Source: Toxorhynchites rutilus septentrionalis
Taxonomy: Eukaryota > Arthropoda > Insecta > Diptera > Culicidae
Direction of reading: 5' to 3'
NCBI RefSeq assembly: GCF_029784135.1
Contig: NC_073745.1
Location: forward strand, 313,174,560 to 313,238,559
DNA length: 64,000 nucleotides
The notes under the pieces are model-generated. The model was not told where the DNA came from. It did not search any database and was given only the letters and a program-made list of their open reading frames with translations. Within the stretch, counting starts at the first letter, position 1. Each line of letters begins with the position of its first letter. Positions 11,427 through 23,060 of the stretch are shown here, piece after piece. Position numbers and translations under genes: made by a program.

Positions 11427-11957
11427 TTGATTTATGAAATGGCAAACCTTACTGAAGAGAAATGTCAAGAGAGCGTGAAAAAATATGACGTTTTTTGCCG
11501 TCTCTATCGGTCTACTTTTGTAGCGTCCTTATTAAAATACCCGATATATGTTTTAAATGCCCGTTTCCATAATTTTTTGAACTTTTTTTTTAATTTGCCC
11601 TCAAATATACATATGATTCAAAATATTCACCCTTCTACATCCATCTCTTATTTTTTAATCGCGATTGTAGTATTTTTGTATAAACGATATCCAAATAATT
11701 TTACCACCGTTTGTTTTTCAAATAGAATGAATTTATTCACGTTGTTGAATGCCAGATGGCCCTATGTCCGCTTCGTCAAACTTTCATCCACTCATGCGAA
11801 AGTAGCCTCAATTCGCCTAAAACCAGGTGGCGAGCTGGCTTATTCAAATGGGCACAACGAATTATTAAAATTCTTCAAATCAATAGGAAACAATAATCTG
11901 GAGTTCTTCGTCAACACACACCATCCATTCCACGCTCGCTATCTTCTCCTTCAGTAG
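11427..11957 (+). other. 176-codon open frame of unknown nature
   Basis: This is one of the longer uninterrupted frames in the window. The predicted product has a hydrophobic stretch (TSISYFLIAIVVFLY, about residues 70-86) but no domain I recognise. It has no promoter, splice or polyadenylation context, and its first half is AT-rich and low in complexity. It starts next to a dead transposase. Probably a chance frame. Confidence 0.2.
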
Positions 11958-11977
11958 GACAGACGTTCCTCACGTTC

Positions 11978-12155
11978 ACTTTCTCAAAGTAATATTACTT
12001 GCATCAATTTTATTAGTACTTAGGAGAGATGTCTATGCCAAGCAACATGTCTTGAATGTTTTCTGAGTGACAATCTTTAAAATATATTTGACCACAGTGC
12101 AGGTCAGAAGAAATTTCTTCGACGAAAAATCCACCGATCGTTCAGAAGGGTTAAA
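11978..12155 (-). mobile_element. Truncated tRNA-derived SINE (body only)
   Basis: On the plus strand this matches the reverse complement of the SINE at 29622-29904: TTTTATTAGTACTTAG, TCTATGCCAAGCAACATG, CTTGAATG, GACCACAGTGCAGGTCAG, AAGAAATTTCTTCGACGAAA. The match decays where the tRNA-like head should begin, and the (GAA)n tail is missing. An old copy. Confidence 0.65.
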
Positions 12156-12850
12156 ACCGATATTGAATAAACATTAAACAGCGAGATCCCGTCACAGGTA
12201 CTTAATTAATTATTCACATCATTACTCATTATTTATGAACATGTGGTTAAAAAAGACGAAACAAAACAAGAGAATGACAAGATAACGATAGGATGAAATT
12301 AATTTCCTTTATCTGACGTTTCTACTATACGACAAAAATATATTATTTTTTGAACTTTCCATCAAACGCATTTTCGTTCAAATCGTTTATTCATTCTGTT
12401 TTATAGATCAAATTCGATCAATTTTTGAGAACGTTAAATCATTTAAACACACTTACAATAAATTAGTGTTTTTATTTAATAATCAAAATATTCACTAGAA
12501 TATATGTTCAATACTTACCTAAAAACCTGAAATGAAATTGAATGAAATATGTAAATCTGTATATACTCACTTACACGATGCACTCACCATACACCTATCA
12601 AATAAGAACACATAATTTAATACTCACCATTTTTACACACCGTACCCACTGTGCGAGACCATGACAGGCCATACTGACAAAACACAAACAACACAAAACA
12701 TGATCGTAAATAGAAACACAAGAGAAACAAAAGTGTATACAAATAGACGTGAACTAAGTTGGATTTACAAACGAACGGAAGATTTGGGGTATTGAATCGT
12801 GAAAGAAAGAATTCCCAAAATTCTGTGTTAAAAGCGCTTTTGAGAAGTTT
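12156..12850. other. No gene seen
   Basis: AT-rich sequence with no family I recognise. A 102-codon minus frame at 12617-12925 overlaps the left end of the piggyBac-like element and has no motif. Confidence 0.4.
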
Positions 12851-12854
12851 ATTA

Positions 12855-14141
12855 ACCCATTTCAGGCCAAGCGTTCGAAAAATCGAACAGCAACTTTGAT
12901 AATTTTCCATGTCTTTGAGAAGCAACCATATGGTAATGTTTTTGGATCAAAAGATAGCGTTATTTGTTAGCTACCACTTACCATCAATTTTATTCAGTTT
13001 TGTACAACTTTATTGAGCAATGGATTCGATTTAAAGCAAGTATGTATGGAAGGTGTTTTAAATTCAAATAAAAACCCCCAATAAAATACAAAAATATGAA
13101 AATTTTTCTACAGTATTACTTTGATAAAACGATACACATTGTATTGCAGGGCAAAAATCATTCGATTGATCCTCCTGCAGGGAAATAACAGCCGGGAAAA
13201 TTGAGTGTTCGAAAAATCGAACGTTGGCCATAACGAACATTTTTTTCTGCTGAATTAATACCAACACATCTAGCCTCCGCAGCGCTCTCTGGTTTGTTCA
13301 CTTTAGAAGACGGAAGGTTTTTTCATTAATTTTTGCATTCTCAAATGTGAATGTTCGCAAGTATTGATTAATTAAGAAATGATTTGTTGTCCATAATAAC
13401 CTTAGGAGTCCATAGAATTTCGTGTCTGGAGGATCTGGAGGAAATCTTCAGTACGTGTAACGAGGATTCTAAAAGGACTTCTGGTGTCAATATTCTTCCG
13501 CCGGATCCGGTGGGCGGTCTCATCGATGAAGTAAACCTAAGTGACGATTCTGTCCAACTGAATAATAACACCTCAAACTCAATGTCGTTGTTTTTTCGCA
13601 GCGTTTTTGTACTTTGCAGGTTTTGGGAAATGTTCGATTTTTCGAGAAATGGATAATCGGAAAGAAATAACTCTCAAGCAATGATATTGCTCCACGGTCA
13701 ATGATAAAAATAACAGCACTAACTTTTGTTTGAAAGAAAATGCCTGCCGGTAATAAGTTAAAACTACATGAAACAAAAAATGTCACATCTCAACATAAAT
13801 TTATTAATTTAAGTCTTATTACTTAGGATTGAAAGGATGAAAGGATTAAGGCTTATACTTAGAGACTTTCATTCTCCTGTGCTCCCGGAATGTAAAATCA
13901 ATGCATTTATGAATGCCGCATACTTGCTAATTGAAGTGACTTTTAGTTCGCAGTATGTTTGTACTTATAAAAAAAGTGCGGGTCTGGGCCAATGTTCGAT
14001 TTTTCGAACAGTAATTTCCCGGAAAACGGGAGATGGGAAAAAATAATTCTTGAACATTGGGGATTCTTTAGCGTCAATAATCAAAATTACACCAATGGCT
14101 TTTGTCAAAAAAAATATTTTTACGGCTTGGTCGTTAATGGG
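12855..14141 (+). mobile_element. piggyBac-like element relic, TTAA-flanked
   Basis: TTAA lies at 12851-12854 and at 14142-14145. The element begins CCCATTTCAGGCCAAGC and ends with the reverse complement of CCCATTAACGACCAAGC, so the inverted ends match at about 13 of 17 positions. TTAA duplication plus a CCC terminus is diagnostic of piggyBac. Inside are a transposase N-terminal remnant (13384-13600) and four copies of a 16-bp palindromic motif at 12872, 13207, 13632 and 13994. At 1287 bp it is about half an autonomous element, and the catalytic core is absent. Confidence 0.75.
13384..13600 (+). pseudogene. piggyBac transposase N-terminal remnant
   Basis: The frame reads LEEIFSTCNEDS, then ILPPDPVGGLIDE, then VNLSDDSVQLNNN. 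An acidic N-terminal region with a PPDP...D-E pattern precedes the DDE core in many insect piggyBac transposases. The conserved catalytic Asp motifs are not found downstream. The assignment leans mostly on the TTAA-flanked termini around it; on sequence alone it would be weak. Confidence 0.45.
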
Positions 14142-14278
14142 TTAAGTCGGTAAAAATTCATAGAAAGAAGGTGCCGCTAGTACGTGATTAGATCCGCGGC
14201 AATCAGTGCTTGCACAATATATTGGTATGGCAGAACAACGTTAGCCGGCTAGGCTAGTAAACTATAAAATGCTCTTTT

Positions 14279-16027
14279 GACGTAGGACTATATCTTTCAT
14301 TCCTATACCGGAGTGTAAAATCAAAGTTTCGAAAACGAAAGCGTTACGCCGGAGACCGAGATTTTGAGCGTTAATAGCTCCTAAACAACTGAACGAAATG
14401 GTATGATAAACACTTCATTCGAAAGATAAAATGTCTACGCGTTAACTACTTGTTACTTTTTGATCCAAAAACTTGTTTCAATAGCCGTAGAATTGCTTTC
14501 AAAATAGGCTATTGAAATCACCAACCGGTATATACTTGAACAGCGATTGGAACATGTTGTCGCTGTTGTGGTGAAGCTAACTTCGTTCATCATGGAAGTG
14601 CTGATGAACGATGACACCATGAGTCTGTTTGTGCACCTTAGGTCAGAAGGGAATCCATCAGGAGGAGAGTGATGCCACTGAAAAGGCGACCAAGAAAGTA
14701 CCAGCATCGAAAATTGGTTCCGCTTGAGGCATCGGAGCAGCCGCCACACATATACGCGCGCAACTCTTTTCGTTTGATTGTTATCCAGCATCGAGATAAA
14801 TCTGGAAAGATGTTATCGTTGCTGAAAAATAATCTGCCAGTTGCCCTTGGAATTGAAATTTACATTCAAGCGAAAGAGTTTATTTTAATGTTTTATATCC
14901 ATATATTACTGCGACCAGATACATTTGTTTGAGTGATTTTCTCTACGCGCACTGGCAAACGATGTTTACTCAACAATTTCTCATACGAGTAATGGGTGTT
15001 GTGAGAAAGGATGAGCGAACGCAAAAAACATGCAGACTGATTTGATGCAACAGATATTTTGTCTATTGGAAATGGAATACAAATTATATCACAATAAAGC
15101 AATGTATTATGTATTATACAACTTTTGTGTGATTGCTTCTTTTGCTGAATATTGTGCCTTCAACGTAACGCTCTCGTTTTCGAAGTCCCCCAAATATGCA
15201 TTGAATTGAATTGAAAATTACATTCAAGCGAAAGAGTTTATTTTAATGTTTTATATCCATATATTACTGCGACCAGATACATTTGTTTGTGTGATCTTCT
15301 CTACGCGCACTGGCAAACGATGTTTACTCAACAATTTCTCATACGAGTAATGGGTGTTGTGAGAAAGGATGAGCGAACGCAAAAAACATGCAGACTGATT
15401 TGATGCAACAGATATTTTGTCTATTGGAAATGGAATACAAATTATATCACAATAAAGCAATGTATTATGTATTATACAACTTTTGTGTGATTGCTTCTTT
15501 TGCTGAATATTGTGCCTTCAACGTAACGCTCTCGTTTTCGAAGTCCCCCAAATATGCATTGAATTGAATTGAAAATTACATTCAAGCGAAAGAGTTTATT
15601 TTAATGTTTTATATCCATATATTACTGCGACCAGATACATTTGTTTGTGTGATCTTCTCTACGCGCACTGGCAAACGATGTTTACTCAACAATTTCTCAT
15701 ACGAGTAATGGGTGTTGTGAGAAAGGATGAGCGAACGCAAAAAACATGCAGACTGATTTGATGCAACAGATATTTTGTCTATTGGAAATGGAATACAAAT
15801 CATATCACAATAAAGCAATGTATTATGTATTATACAACTTTTGTGTGATTGCTTCTTTTGCTGAATATTGTGCCTTCAACGTAACGCTCTCGTTTTCGAA
15901 GTCCCCCAAATATGCATTTATTCATTCATACAGAATTGATTCAGATGCAACTAAAAACAAATGATCACTAAATCAACGATAGACCTACGTCACCCTTGCG
16001 GTCATACCACAGATATAACTCACTTCC
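14279..16027. mobile_element. GACGTAG-family element, copy 1
   Basis: The left end starts GACGTAGGACTATATC next to a T4 run. The right end contains TAGACCTACGTCA (to 15992), then TTGCGG-TATACCACAGATATAA and a T8 run. The left subterminal TTCGAAAACGAAAGCGTTACG is mirrored on the right as CGTAACGCTCTCGTTTTCGAA. Only short frames occur. The right half has been expanded by a 358-bp tandem triplication (14851-15918). Compared with copy 2 (23757-25650) it lacks about 35 bp, including most of the TATA-to-initiator interval. The class is unknown. Confidence 0.6.
14851..15918. repeat. Three tandem units of 358 bp
   Basis: TACATTCAAG and everything after it recurs at 14861, 15219 and 15577, exactly 358 bases apart. 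By eye unit 1 differs from unit 2 at only a couple of sites, and unit 2 from unit 3 at about one, so the amplification is recent. Units are joined by a short ATTGAATTGAATTGAAAA sequence, and the last unit runs into unique sequence at about 15918. Each carries an identical 69-codon minus frame that is a by-product, not a gene. Confidence 0.95.
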
Positions 16028-16035
16028 TTTTTTTT

Positions 16036-17850
16036 GTGACGCGACAACGCTTCAAATACTTGTTTCTCATAAATTACAAAATAAAACCTAGGTCTACCCA
16101 CGGCTCTTCAAACAAGTGTTCAATACCCATTCAATGGTATATAGACATTGAAGATTGGTTAAACAAGTGTAAAGATATCTCAAGAAACATAAAAATAGTG
16201 GAAACCCTCAATATTTTAACAATAACTTTGAAGTTTTTTAAACACGCCCTTCTCAATGGTTGGTGTATAAAAATCAAATTCGTTCAAAAGAATTTATGTT
16301 ATGACTAGTGCGTGCGTGAGTATAAGGTTCTCAATTTTACCTCAAACTTGATTTAATTTTTTTTTTGTGCATAACCTCGAGGAATGGGTTAATTCTGATG
16401 AGGTAATAAAAACTTAAAAATTGAAAAAATTGTAAATAGGGTAAATTGTAGCAACTTCTTTTGAAAATGAAAATATCAATTCAAAGATAACTATCAACCT
16501 TATCAGGAGAAAGGCTACAGACCTTCCACAATTCCACGGTCCAGCACGCGTTCTAACCCAATCATTCCTCCATTTGTCGCCAAACCAGAGACAGTCAGAT
16601 TGTGGCAAATGAAACAGTGAGTTGGACCAAATCGAGTTGTAAAACGATACTGGGTTATTAAATTATCTAGCAGCATCATCATCATCATCACATCAAATGC
16701 TGGTCTGGCGAATTGGAATTGGTTAGAGATAGATTGGAACGAAAGTACGATGCTGCTGCTGCTGCTGCTTCATTTTTTTTCTTATCTACATAGAATACTC
16801 TTATATGCATAGAATACTCCCCTGGAACCATCCCTCTTCATGTAAATCCGTTTTCTCACTTCCCCTGAATGTGGCGAACGCCGGCGGAGCGGTGGTAGGT
16901 GCATATTAATAATAGCATTGGAACGTCAAACCCGACCCACCACGGACGGTATCCCCGTTCGACCCAAAGCGACGATCCCCGGAAGGAGGAACAACACCAC
17001 TTCTCACAGGAGCATTTCATTTTTAATTGGAATATTCTATCGTTAGTTTTTCCCCACGATGTTGGGATCCGTTTCGTGTGGCGGAAGCAGGAGGGCGTTT
17101 TCTCGGAACGCTCAGCTTCGATGATTGCGCGCTGTTCTTACCCTGGCAGAAGATTACTGCCGGATGTGGAGCGAATAATTGAATCGGATTTGTCGATAAT
17201 TCGATGAGGGAAATCGTTCGGTCGAAATCGCTCGCTGCACTTACGCCGCCACGCCAGGCCACCCCAGAAAAGCGGGTTGACGGGTTGAGAGTCAATCGGA
17301 CGTTGGTCTGAAAAGAGGGCCGCAAAAGACGACTGCATTCCCCAATAGTCGAAAGTGATTCTGATCCACTCATGAGAATGAGAAGGAGGTGAGAGTCGAA
17401 AATCGAACTGAATTTGTTTATTCAATTCTCGAGTGCCATCGAATTCGAACGTTCGCCCCGGCGAACCGAGATACCGTTTTCACTCACCGTAAAATGCAAT
17501 CATTTTAATTCCCTACTTCACGGGTTTGCCATTAGTTTTGAAGTCAGTGCAGCAAAAAAAAAAAGGCGGAGAGACAAAAACCAGCAGGTCTGCAAGCGGT
17601 GGCCATGTAGAACAGTTTCAAAAGCTTCCCAGGAGCTGGGAAAATTAGCGAGAGAACTTGTCGCCAAGGCCGTGCGAAAGTAGTGGCCATTAAACACCGC
17701 CTGTTATTCTTGAACCGAGAGAACAGGTTGGACGCGACAGAAGAAAACTCGAAAGTAGTTCTCTGTTATTACCCTTCATTAGGCGGAACACGGGAGCTTC
17801 CATAAGCAGCTTCTACATTATTTTCGCGTCGAAATTGTACAAGAATAAAG
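16036..17850. other. Repeat-poor island with simple repeats
   Basis: From about 16540 the sequence becomes mixed and CpG-containing, with ATC trinucleotides (16674-16692) and CTG trinucleotides (16751-16768). Frames at 16899-17207 (plus), 17023-17373 (minus) and 17414-17683 (plus) overlap one another and show no domain. The frame at 17414 ends in a basic stretch (AAKKKRRRDKNQQ) that derives from an A-run. Candidate regulatory or untranslated sequence by composition only. Confidence 0.35.
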
Positions 17851-18978
17851 CGGCTGATTGTGTAATAATGACAGGCTTTTTTTTCTTCACGAGCTGCACA
17901 GGTCAAAGTTTTGCGCTAACGGAGTTTCCCAGGGCGGGATGGGAACTTATTTTCTCCTGTATCTGTTGAATATGACAAAAGGGGGAGTTGGTAGAAACCA
18001 ATTTGTTCAAAGCTCGATTCAGTTAGATTCTGGAGTCCAAAAATCATCTCTATTTGGAGTCCAAAAATCATCTCTATTGGGATTTTATCCATTTAGGTGG
18101 ATTGAGGTTCTCTTTGATTAAATCAAGATTTCCACGACCCCACTTAAGTGGTTCTTGATTGAGGCAGCTAACCAAATATGACCAACCCTTTACAGAATTA
18201 TAGTGTGCTTCGATGTAGGTATACATGGATTTCGCGCCAATCCATCTATGTGATTAGCTGAACTTTCTCAGAATTCAATGAAACTTAGTGGGTGTGGAAA
18301 ATATTCAGTCTTGACAGTATTTTGGAAAGACTGAAACATTTTTTTGCACAATTTTGTAGGAGTTCGGAATGTCGTAAAAACAATTAAAAAAATTTCAATA
18401 ATTCAAACCTTGTCGAAAGAGGCTACGAACACATCTTCCGTGCTAAGATGTTCACTATGTAAATCAACATCATCGGAATTCAATTAAATCGACAAAATGT
18501 TGAGAAAACGAGACATTTCATGTAAATGTGAGCAAATACTAACATATAAAAAAATTCAAGATCTAAATTTTATCAAAATCCAAATATCCAAAAATATGCA
18601 ATCCAAAGATCCAAAATTTAAAAATCTTCAATCCAAGTTCTGAAATCCGAAAATTTAAACTCAAAATAATCTATTGTTCGAAATTTTAAATTACAATAAT
18701 TCATAATTAAAAAAATATCAAGTTCGAAGATAAATATTTCAATAATTCGAAATAATTTAAATAAAAAATCTTAATTTCTACGAAAATCTAAAATTCAGAA
18801 ATTTCAAATCATGAAAATTAAAATTCAGCAGTCTAAAAAATAAAAGTAAAAAATAAAACACAATCTCGTTACGGATATGTGTAATTTTGTGTATAAGAAG
18901 GGTGTTTCATTACATTAAGGGGATAAATCAAAAATCAAATCCCTCTTTTATATTAAAAAATATATATCTATCTATCTA
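17851..18978. repeat. AT-rich tract with cryptic simple repeats
   Basis: A 24-bp near-exact duplication (GGAGTCCAAAAATCATCTCT twice) lies at 18030-18075. From about 18540 to 18870 variants of AATCCAAAATTT, AAATTCAAA and TTCGAAAT follow one another without a fixed period, a cryptically simple sequence produced by slippage. No gene. TATC repeats at 18965-18980 lead into the Helitron. Confidence 0.6.
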
Positions 18979-19802
18979 TCTATATATATAAAAATGGAGT
19001 GATGTCTGTCTGTCTGTCTGATTCTTATAGACTCGGAAACTACTGAACCGATCGACATGAAAATTGGTATGTAGGGGTTTTTAGGCCGGGGAAGGTTTTC
19101 GTGATATTTTGAGACCCCTCCCCCCTCTCTAAGGGGGGGCTGCCATACAAATGAAACACAAATTTCTGCATTACTCGAGAATTAATCAAGCAAATGAAAC
19201 CAAATTTGGCATGTGGAGGTTCTAGGATGCAATAAATGTTTCTATGGTGATAAGATACTCCTTCCCCCTCTCTTAGAGGGGGCTGCCATACAAATGAAAC
19301 ACAATTTTTTGCATTACTCGGAAATTAATCAATCAAACGAAACCAAAGTTGGCATGTGAAAGTTTTAGGGTGCAATAAATGTTTCTATGATGGTTAGACA
19401 GTCCTTCCCCCACTCAAAGGGGGGGGGGGGCTGCCATACAAATGAAACACAAATTTCTGCATTACTCGAGAATTAATCAAGCAAATGAAACCAAATTTGG
19501 CATGTGGAGGTTTTAGGATGCAATAAATGTTTCTATGGTGTTAAGATACTCCTTCCCCCTCTCTTAGAGGGGGCTGCCGTACAAATGAAACACAAATTTA
19601 TGCATTACCCGAGAATTAATCAAGCAAATTAAACCAAATTAGGCATATGGAAACTTTAGGGTGCAATGAATGTTTCTATGGTGGTTAGATACCCCTCCCC
19701 CCTCTCATAGGGGTGGCTGCCATACAAATAAAACACAAATTTCTGCATTACTCGAGAATTAATCAAGTAAATGGGCGGGACGAAGTTTGCCGGGTTAGCT
19801 AG
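18979..19802 (+). mobile_element. Non-autonomous Helitron with minisatellite
   Basis: It starts TCTATATATATAAAAATGG, followed by the GTCTGTCTGTCTG tract and ACTGAACCGATCGACATGAA. It ends GCCGGGTTAGCTAG followed by T, the CTRR-type 3' end of Helitrons. The middle is five tandem units (TGCCATACAAATGAAACAC at 19141, 19284 and 19432, variants at 19575 and 19728) spaced 143-153 bases. Each contains a G-rich run, ATTACTCGAGAATTAATCAA and GCAATAAATGTTTCTATG. There is no Rep/helicase, so it is a passenger copy. Confidence 0.85.
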
Positions 19803-20280
19803 TATGTATATAAAACAATGAAAACAAACTTTCGACTCGATTATATACAGTGAAAAAAATAGAGATCGTATCCATGAACAAGAATACTGTACTTCATTGA
19901 GATTGTTTCAATCGAATCTGTCCTGTACATATTGTCAATTCGAATTATTATAGAGAAGTTTTTTCGGTACGATTTTCGGGATTTCATTTCATTTAGTAGT
20001 TGAGAGTTTACCCCTTACCCCTTTCTTACCCTCTTCTCATTCATACTCAAGCTTCTCAGAGTTGGTCTGCTCTTTTTTCACAGGACACTACAACACTTAG
20101 AGGTAAAAGGACAAATCATAACAATCAATATGATTGGATCCCAATGAAATAATATTCTATTAAGGGATCCAAAATCATTAATGTAAAAAAAGGACAGATA
20201 AGACCACTGTGTTTCCACATTTATGTCTGTATGTTCCTCTGTATGTCTACATTTATATGTTGAAACATTTATATTAGAAA
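19803..20280. other. No gene seen
   Basis: Unclassified AT-rich sequence between two oppositely oriented Helitron ends. It contains GTCTGTATGTTCCTCTGTATG near 20223 but no other landmark. Confidence 0.4.
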
Positions 20281-20640
20281 CTAGCTGACCCGGCGAACTA
20301 CGACCCGCCCAAAAGTAAACATGTTAGACACAGAAAAGAAATTTTCATTTATAATTTTTATTTTCAAAGAGAGTTATTCTACCTAAGAATTTATTACCAT
20401 TTTCGCTTCACACCAACGGAACATGAAGCTTAATTCCGCAAACGTGAAATCCAGCTGGGATGTCATTGTAGAATTTATACGAATAATTTTTTTTCGAACT
20501 TTCTCTCAAAGCTTTTCAAAGATTTCAAAATTTTAACTATAACATAACATTGATCTACGGGAAGCGACGAATACAACAAAATAAAGATGGCTCAAATCGG
20601 ATGATTCCTTCTTCGGGTTTCGCGCTTAGCAACAATTTTG
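20281..20640 (-). mobile_element. Helitron 3' end, different subfamily
   Basis: CTAGCTGACCCGGCGAACTA at 20281 is the reverse complement of a Helitron 3' terminus (GCCGGGTCAGCTAG). The adjoining sequence, including CACACCAACGGAACATGAAG and TCCAGCTGGGATGTC, differs from the minisatellite Helitrons, so this is a second subfamily sharing the terminal hairpin region. The 5' end is not recognised; the right limit is approximate. Confidence 0.65.
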
Positions 20641-20855
20641 GCCTTCAATTTTTATTCATATACAGCCATCCCATGCCAAACCGATATGGTTGTTCTCAGA
20701 TTTTCGTTAAAAGTGGTAATTTTGTTCTTTTTCGCAAAACATCAGACCCGTATTATTTCACTTCTTTATTAGGGTGCCCATTTCCATTTTAGGGTGGTCC
20801 AAATAATCAATTTTTTCCAGTTTTTCCCAAAAATGACTTTTTTTTCAAAAACTCA
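20641..20855. repeat. Dispersed GGGTGGTCC repeat
   Basis: It shares ACAGCCATCCCATGCCAAAC, CAGATTTTCGTTAAAA, GGTAATTTTGTTC, CATTTCCATTTTAGGGTGG and a T-rich tail with segments at 29130-29480 and 37245-37800. It is interrupted on its right by a LINE tail. An old non-coding family of unknown type. Confidence 0.6.
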
Positions 20856-20864
20856 TTAATTAAT

Positions 20865-21123
20865 GATTAATGGTCAGCTGCATCCCAATAGGAAGTATCC
20901 CGTGACGGGCACACGTACAGAGCATTGGATGTCTTCAATGCTCTGTACGTGTGCCCAATTACGAAAACACTTGTAATACTAACCTCGAGCCAACCGAGAG
21001 TAATCGGTTACATATTACTAACTTAGTTATAAGGCAAACATTGTCGAAATATTGAACTCCCGGCCCCGTCAGGTTGACGCCATATGAGCCTTAATAAAAA
21101 TATATATTTTGGATAAAAAAAAA
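20865..21123 (+). mobile_element. LINE 3' untranslated tail with poly(A)
   Basis: GATTAATGGTCAGCTGCATC through GCCTTAATAAAAATATATATTTTGGATAAAAA closely matches the 3' end of the LINE at 32053-33015. Only the untranslated tail remains, as expected of an extremely 5'-truncated insertion. AAAACTC at both edges (about 20848 and 21119) may be the target duplication. The interior contains a strong hairpin at 20907-20956. Confidence 0.8.
20907..20956. other. Perfect 21-bp stem hairpin in LINE tail
   Basis: GGGCACACGTACAGAGCATT plus G, then an 8-base spacer GATGTCTT, then the exact reverse complement ending TGTACGTGTGCCC. The sister tail at 32760-33015 has the left arm but lacks about 16 bases of the right arm, so it cannot fold the same way. 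Confidence 0.95.
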
Positions 21124-21158
21124 CTCCTTTGCATCCCTGGCACCCTAAAAAACTGTAA

Positions 21159-23060
21159 GGGGTTGTATCCAGGACACGACCGCATATTTTCGATGTAGAA
21201 CTACGTAATTATATTATGCAATCTACTTGTTTACCACTTCGAATATTATTTTAGAATGCATCGAAATTTTTGTAATAGATTATGTTCTTCGTTACAAATA
21301 AATTTGATGAAGTTCCTTTCACGTTCGATGTGATGCCTAGGACTACCAAAATATGTGAACGGAAGAATTGTCAAACGATCATTGTATTTTACATTTCCCT
21401 CTGAAATTATTGCACATCACATTTACGTAGTTCTCGAACCGCGAAAGTTCATTCACCTCTAGTATCTGAAATGACGATTTTCCCAGTCTTCTCAGTTTAA
21501 AAGTACGTTTTGGGGAAACATATTCCGGTCTGCACAACGACAAGCGAGTACAAAAGTACTCAACATCAAAAAATATCCCCGACTTGCATGTTTTGACAAA
21601 GCGGATTCTCCCAGGCACATTGATTTAGAAGTCCGTGTTAGGGAAACACAACTCGGTGGGAATAAAAATACCCCCGACTTGCATGTATATTTGCAAAGCG
21701 GATTTCCACAGGTACATCGATTTGTGTTGGGGAAACTGTAAATCGGGCCAATCAAAACTTGGCAGTTAAGGAGTTTAGATAACGCTAGACATTTTACAGT
21801 TATTCTATTGTTCATCTCATTAATAAATTACATTTGATGAATTATGATAGACGCGTAGCGTAGAAACATTTCCTATCAATTGATGCAAACATCTTTCCGG
21901 TGTTAAGAAATATTCGAGTTAAAAGGTGTTAAATAAAAAATGAGAATTTTTTCAATCACATATAATTTTTTTTTTACGTGGGACTACGTCTAACCGGAGT
22001 ATATGGGGGGTAAAATGAAAACCTAAACACGGAACAAGCAGGAAAAAATGAAAGATTCCGAATTCTTATAACTTGAACATTTCTTACTGGATCGGAAAGA
22101 AGCTTGCAGGAAATATTTCTACGCATCTATCGCAATTAATGAAATGTTATTTTTTATTAGATAAACAATTGAATAACTGTAAAATGTTAAGCGTTATCTA
22201 AACGCCCTAACTACCTCGTTTTGATTGGCCCGATTTGCGGTTTCCCCAACACAGCCATCATAACCAAGCAGCCTTGAGGAAATCGGCAATGTAAATACAT
22301 GAAAGTATGGGAATTTTTGTTCTCACCGAAATGTGTTCCCTAACACAGACTTCAAAACCAAGCAGTGTTGGAGAAATCGGCATTGCAAATACATGAAAGT
22401 CGGGGGTGTTTTTGTTCCGACTGAAATGTGTTTCCCCAACACAGACTTCAGAACCAAGGTGTCTTAGGAAATTGACATTGCAAATTCATGCAAGTCGGGG
22501 GTATTTTTGTACACGCTTGCCTTTGTGCAGACTAGAATATGTTTCCTTAACATGGTCTTCTAAACTTAGGAACCTGGGAAAATCTTGCAGATATTAGAGG
22601 CAAATGAACATTCAAATTTAAAGGCTCTATAATATAAAAGGTATAATTTGAAGTTGTTGATTCATGCAAGCCGGGGTACTTTTGCACCCGCATGATTTTT
22701 TGCACTCCGAAAAGTTTTTTCCTAACACGGATTACAAAAACGGGTACGAACACAACGCTTTGGTTCGGTTATTCAAGATTGCATTGATGGATATGCCTTC
22801 ATATCTTCTGCTCACTGAATTTCTGACACTGAGTAGCTGAAGTACATCAAATTAAGCAAATTCGCGGTTCGAGAAGTATGTACACTTGAGAGATGCAAAC
22901 TTCAGATGGAAATGTAAACTATTATAATCGTTTGATAATTCTTCCGTTCACATATTTTGTCCTAGGCATCATACAAAACGTAAAATCACTGTCATTAAAT
23001 TTACTTGTAACGAAGAACATGATCTATCACAATGCATGAATTGACCTTACATTACATTCA
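21159..23060. repeat. GGTTGTGT-family fold-back repeat
   Basis: The left edge is GGGGTTGTATCCAGGACACG, CGACCGCAT and GATGTAGAACTACG. The arms 21250-21830 and 22190-23060 are inverted relative to each other. For example ATGCCTAGGAC and AATATGTGAACGGAAGAATT near 21334-21370 reappear reversed near 22933-22972, and ATTTTACAGTTATTC (21791) faces GAATAACTGTAAAAT (22172). Within each arm a module of about 90-120 bp with CCCCGACTTGCATG, a G/T-rich step and GGGGAAAC is iterated. No transposase is present. Relatives occur at 44317-45590, 46380-46640 and 59281-59700. Confidence 0.7.

Noticed and set aside
11427..11957. 176-codon frame as a membrane protein gene
   Set aside because: One hydrophobic stretch in otherwise low-complexity AT-rich translation is not sufficient; there is no family match or gene context.
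14893..15818. Three identical 69-residue minus-strand proteins as a gene family
   Set aside because: They are simply the same frame repeated in the 358-bp tandem units; nothing supports translation and the frame is not kept in copy 2 of the element.
18979..19802. CRISPR-like array, because of regularly spaced repeats
   Set aside because: Units are contiguous 143-153 bp minisatellite repeats without spacers, inside a eukaryotic Helitron with a CTAG end.
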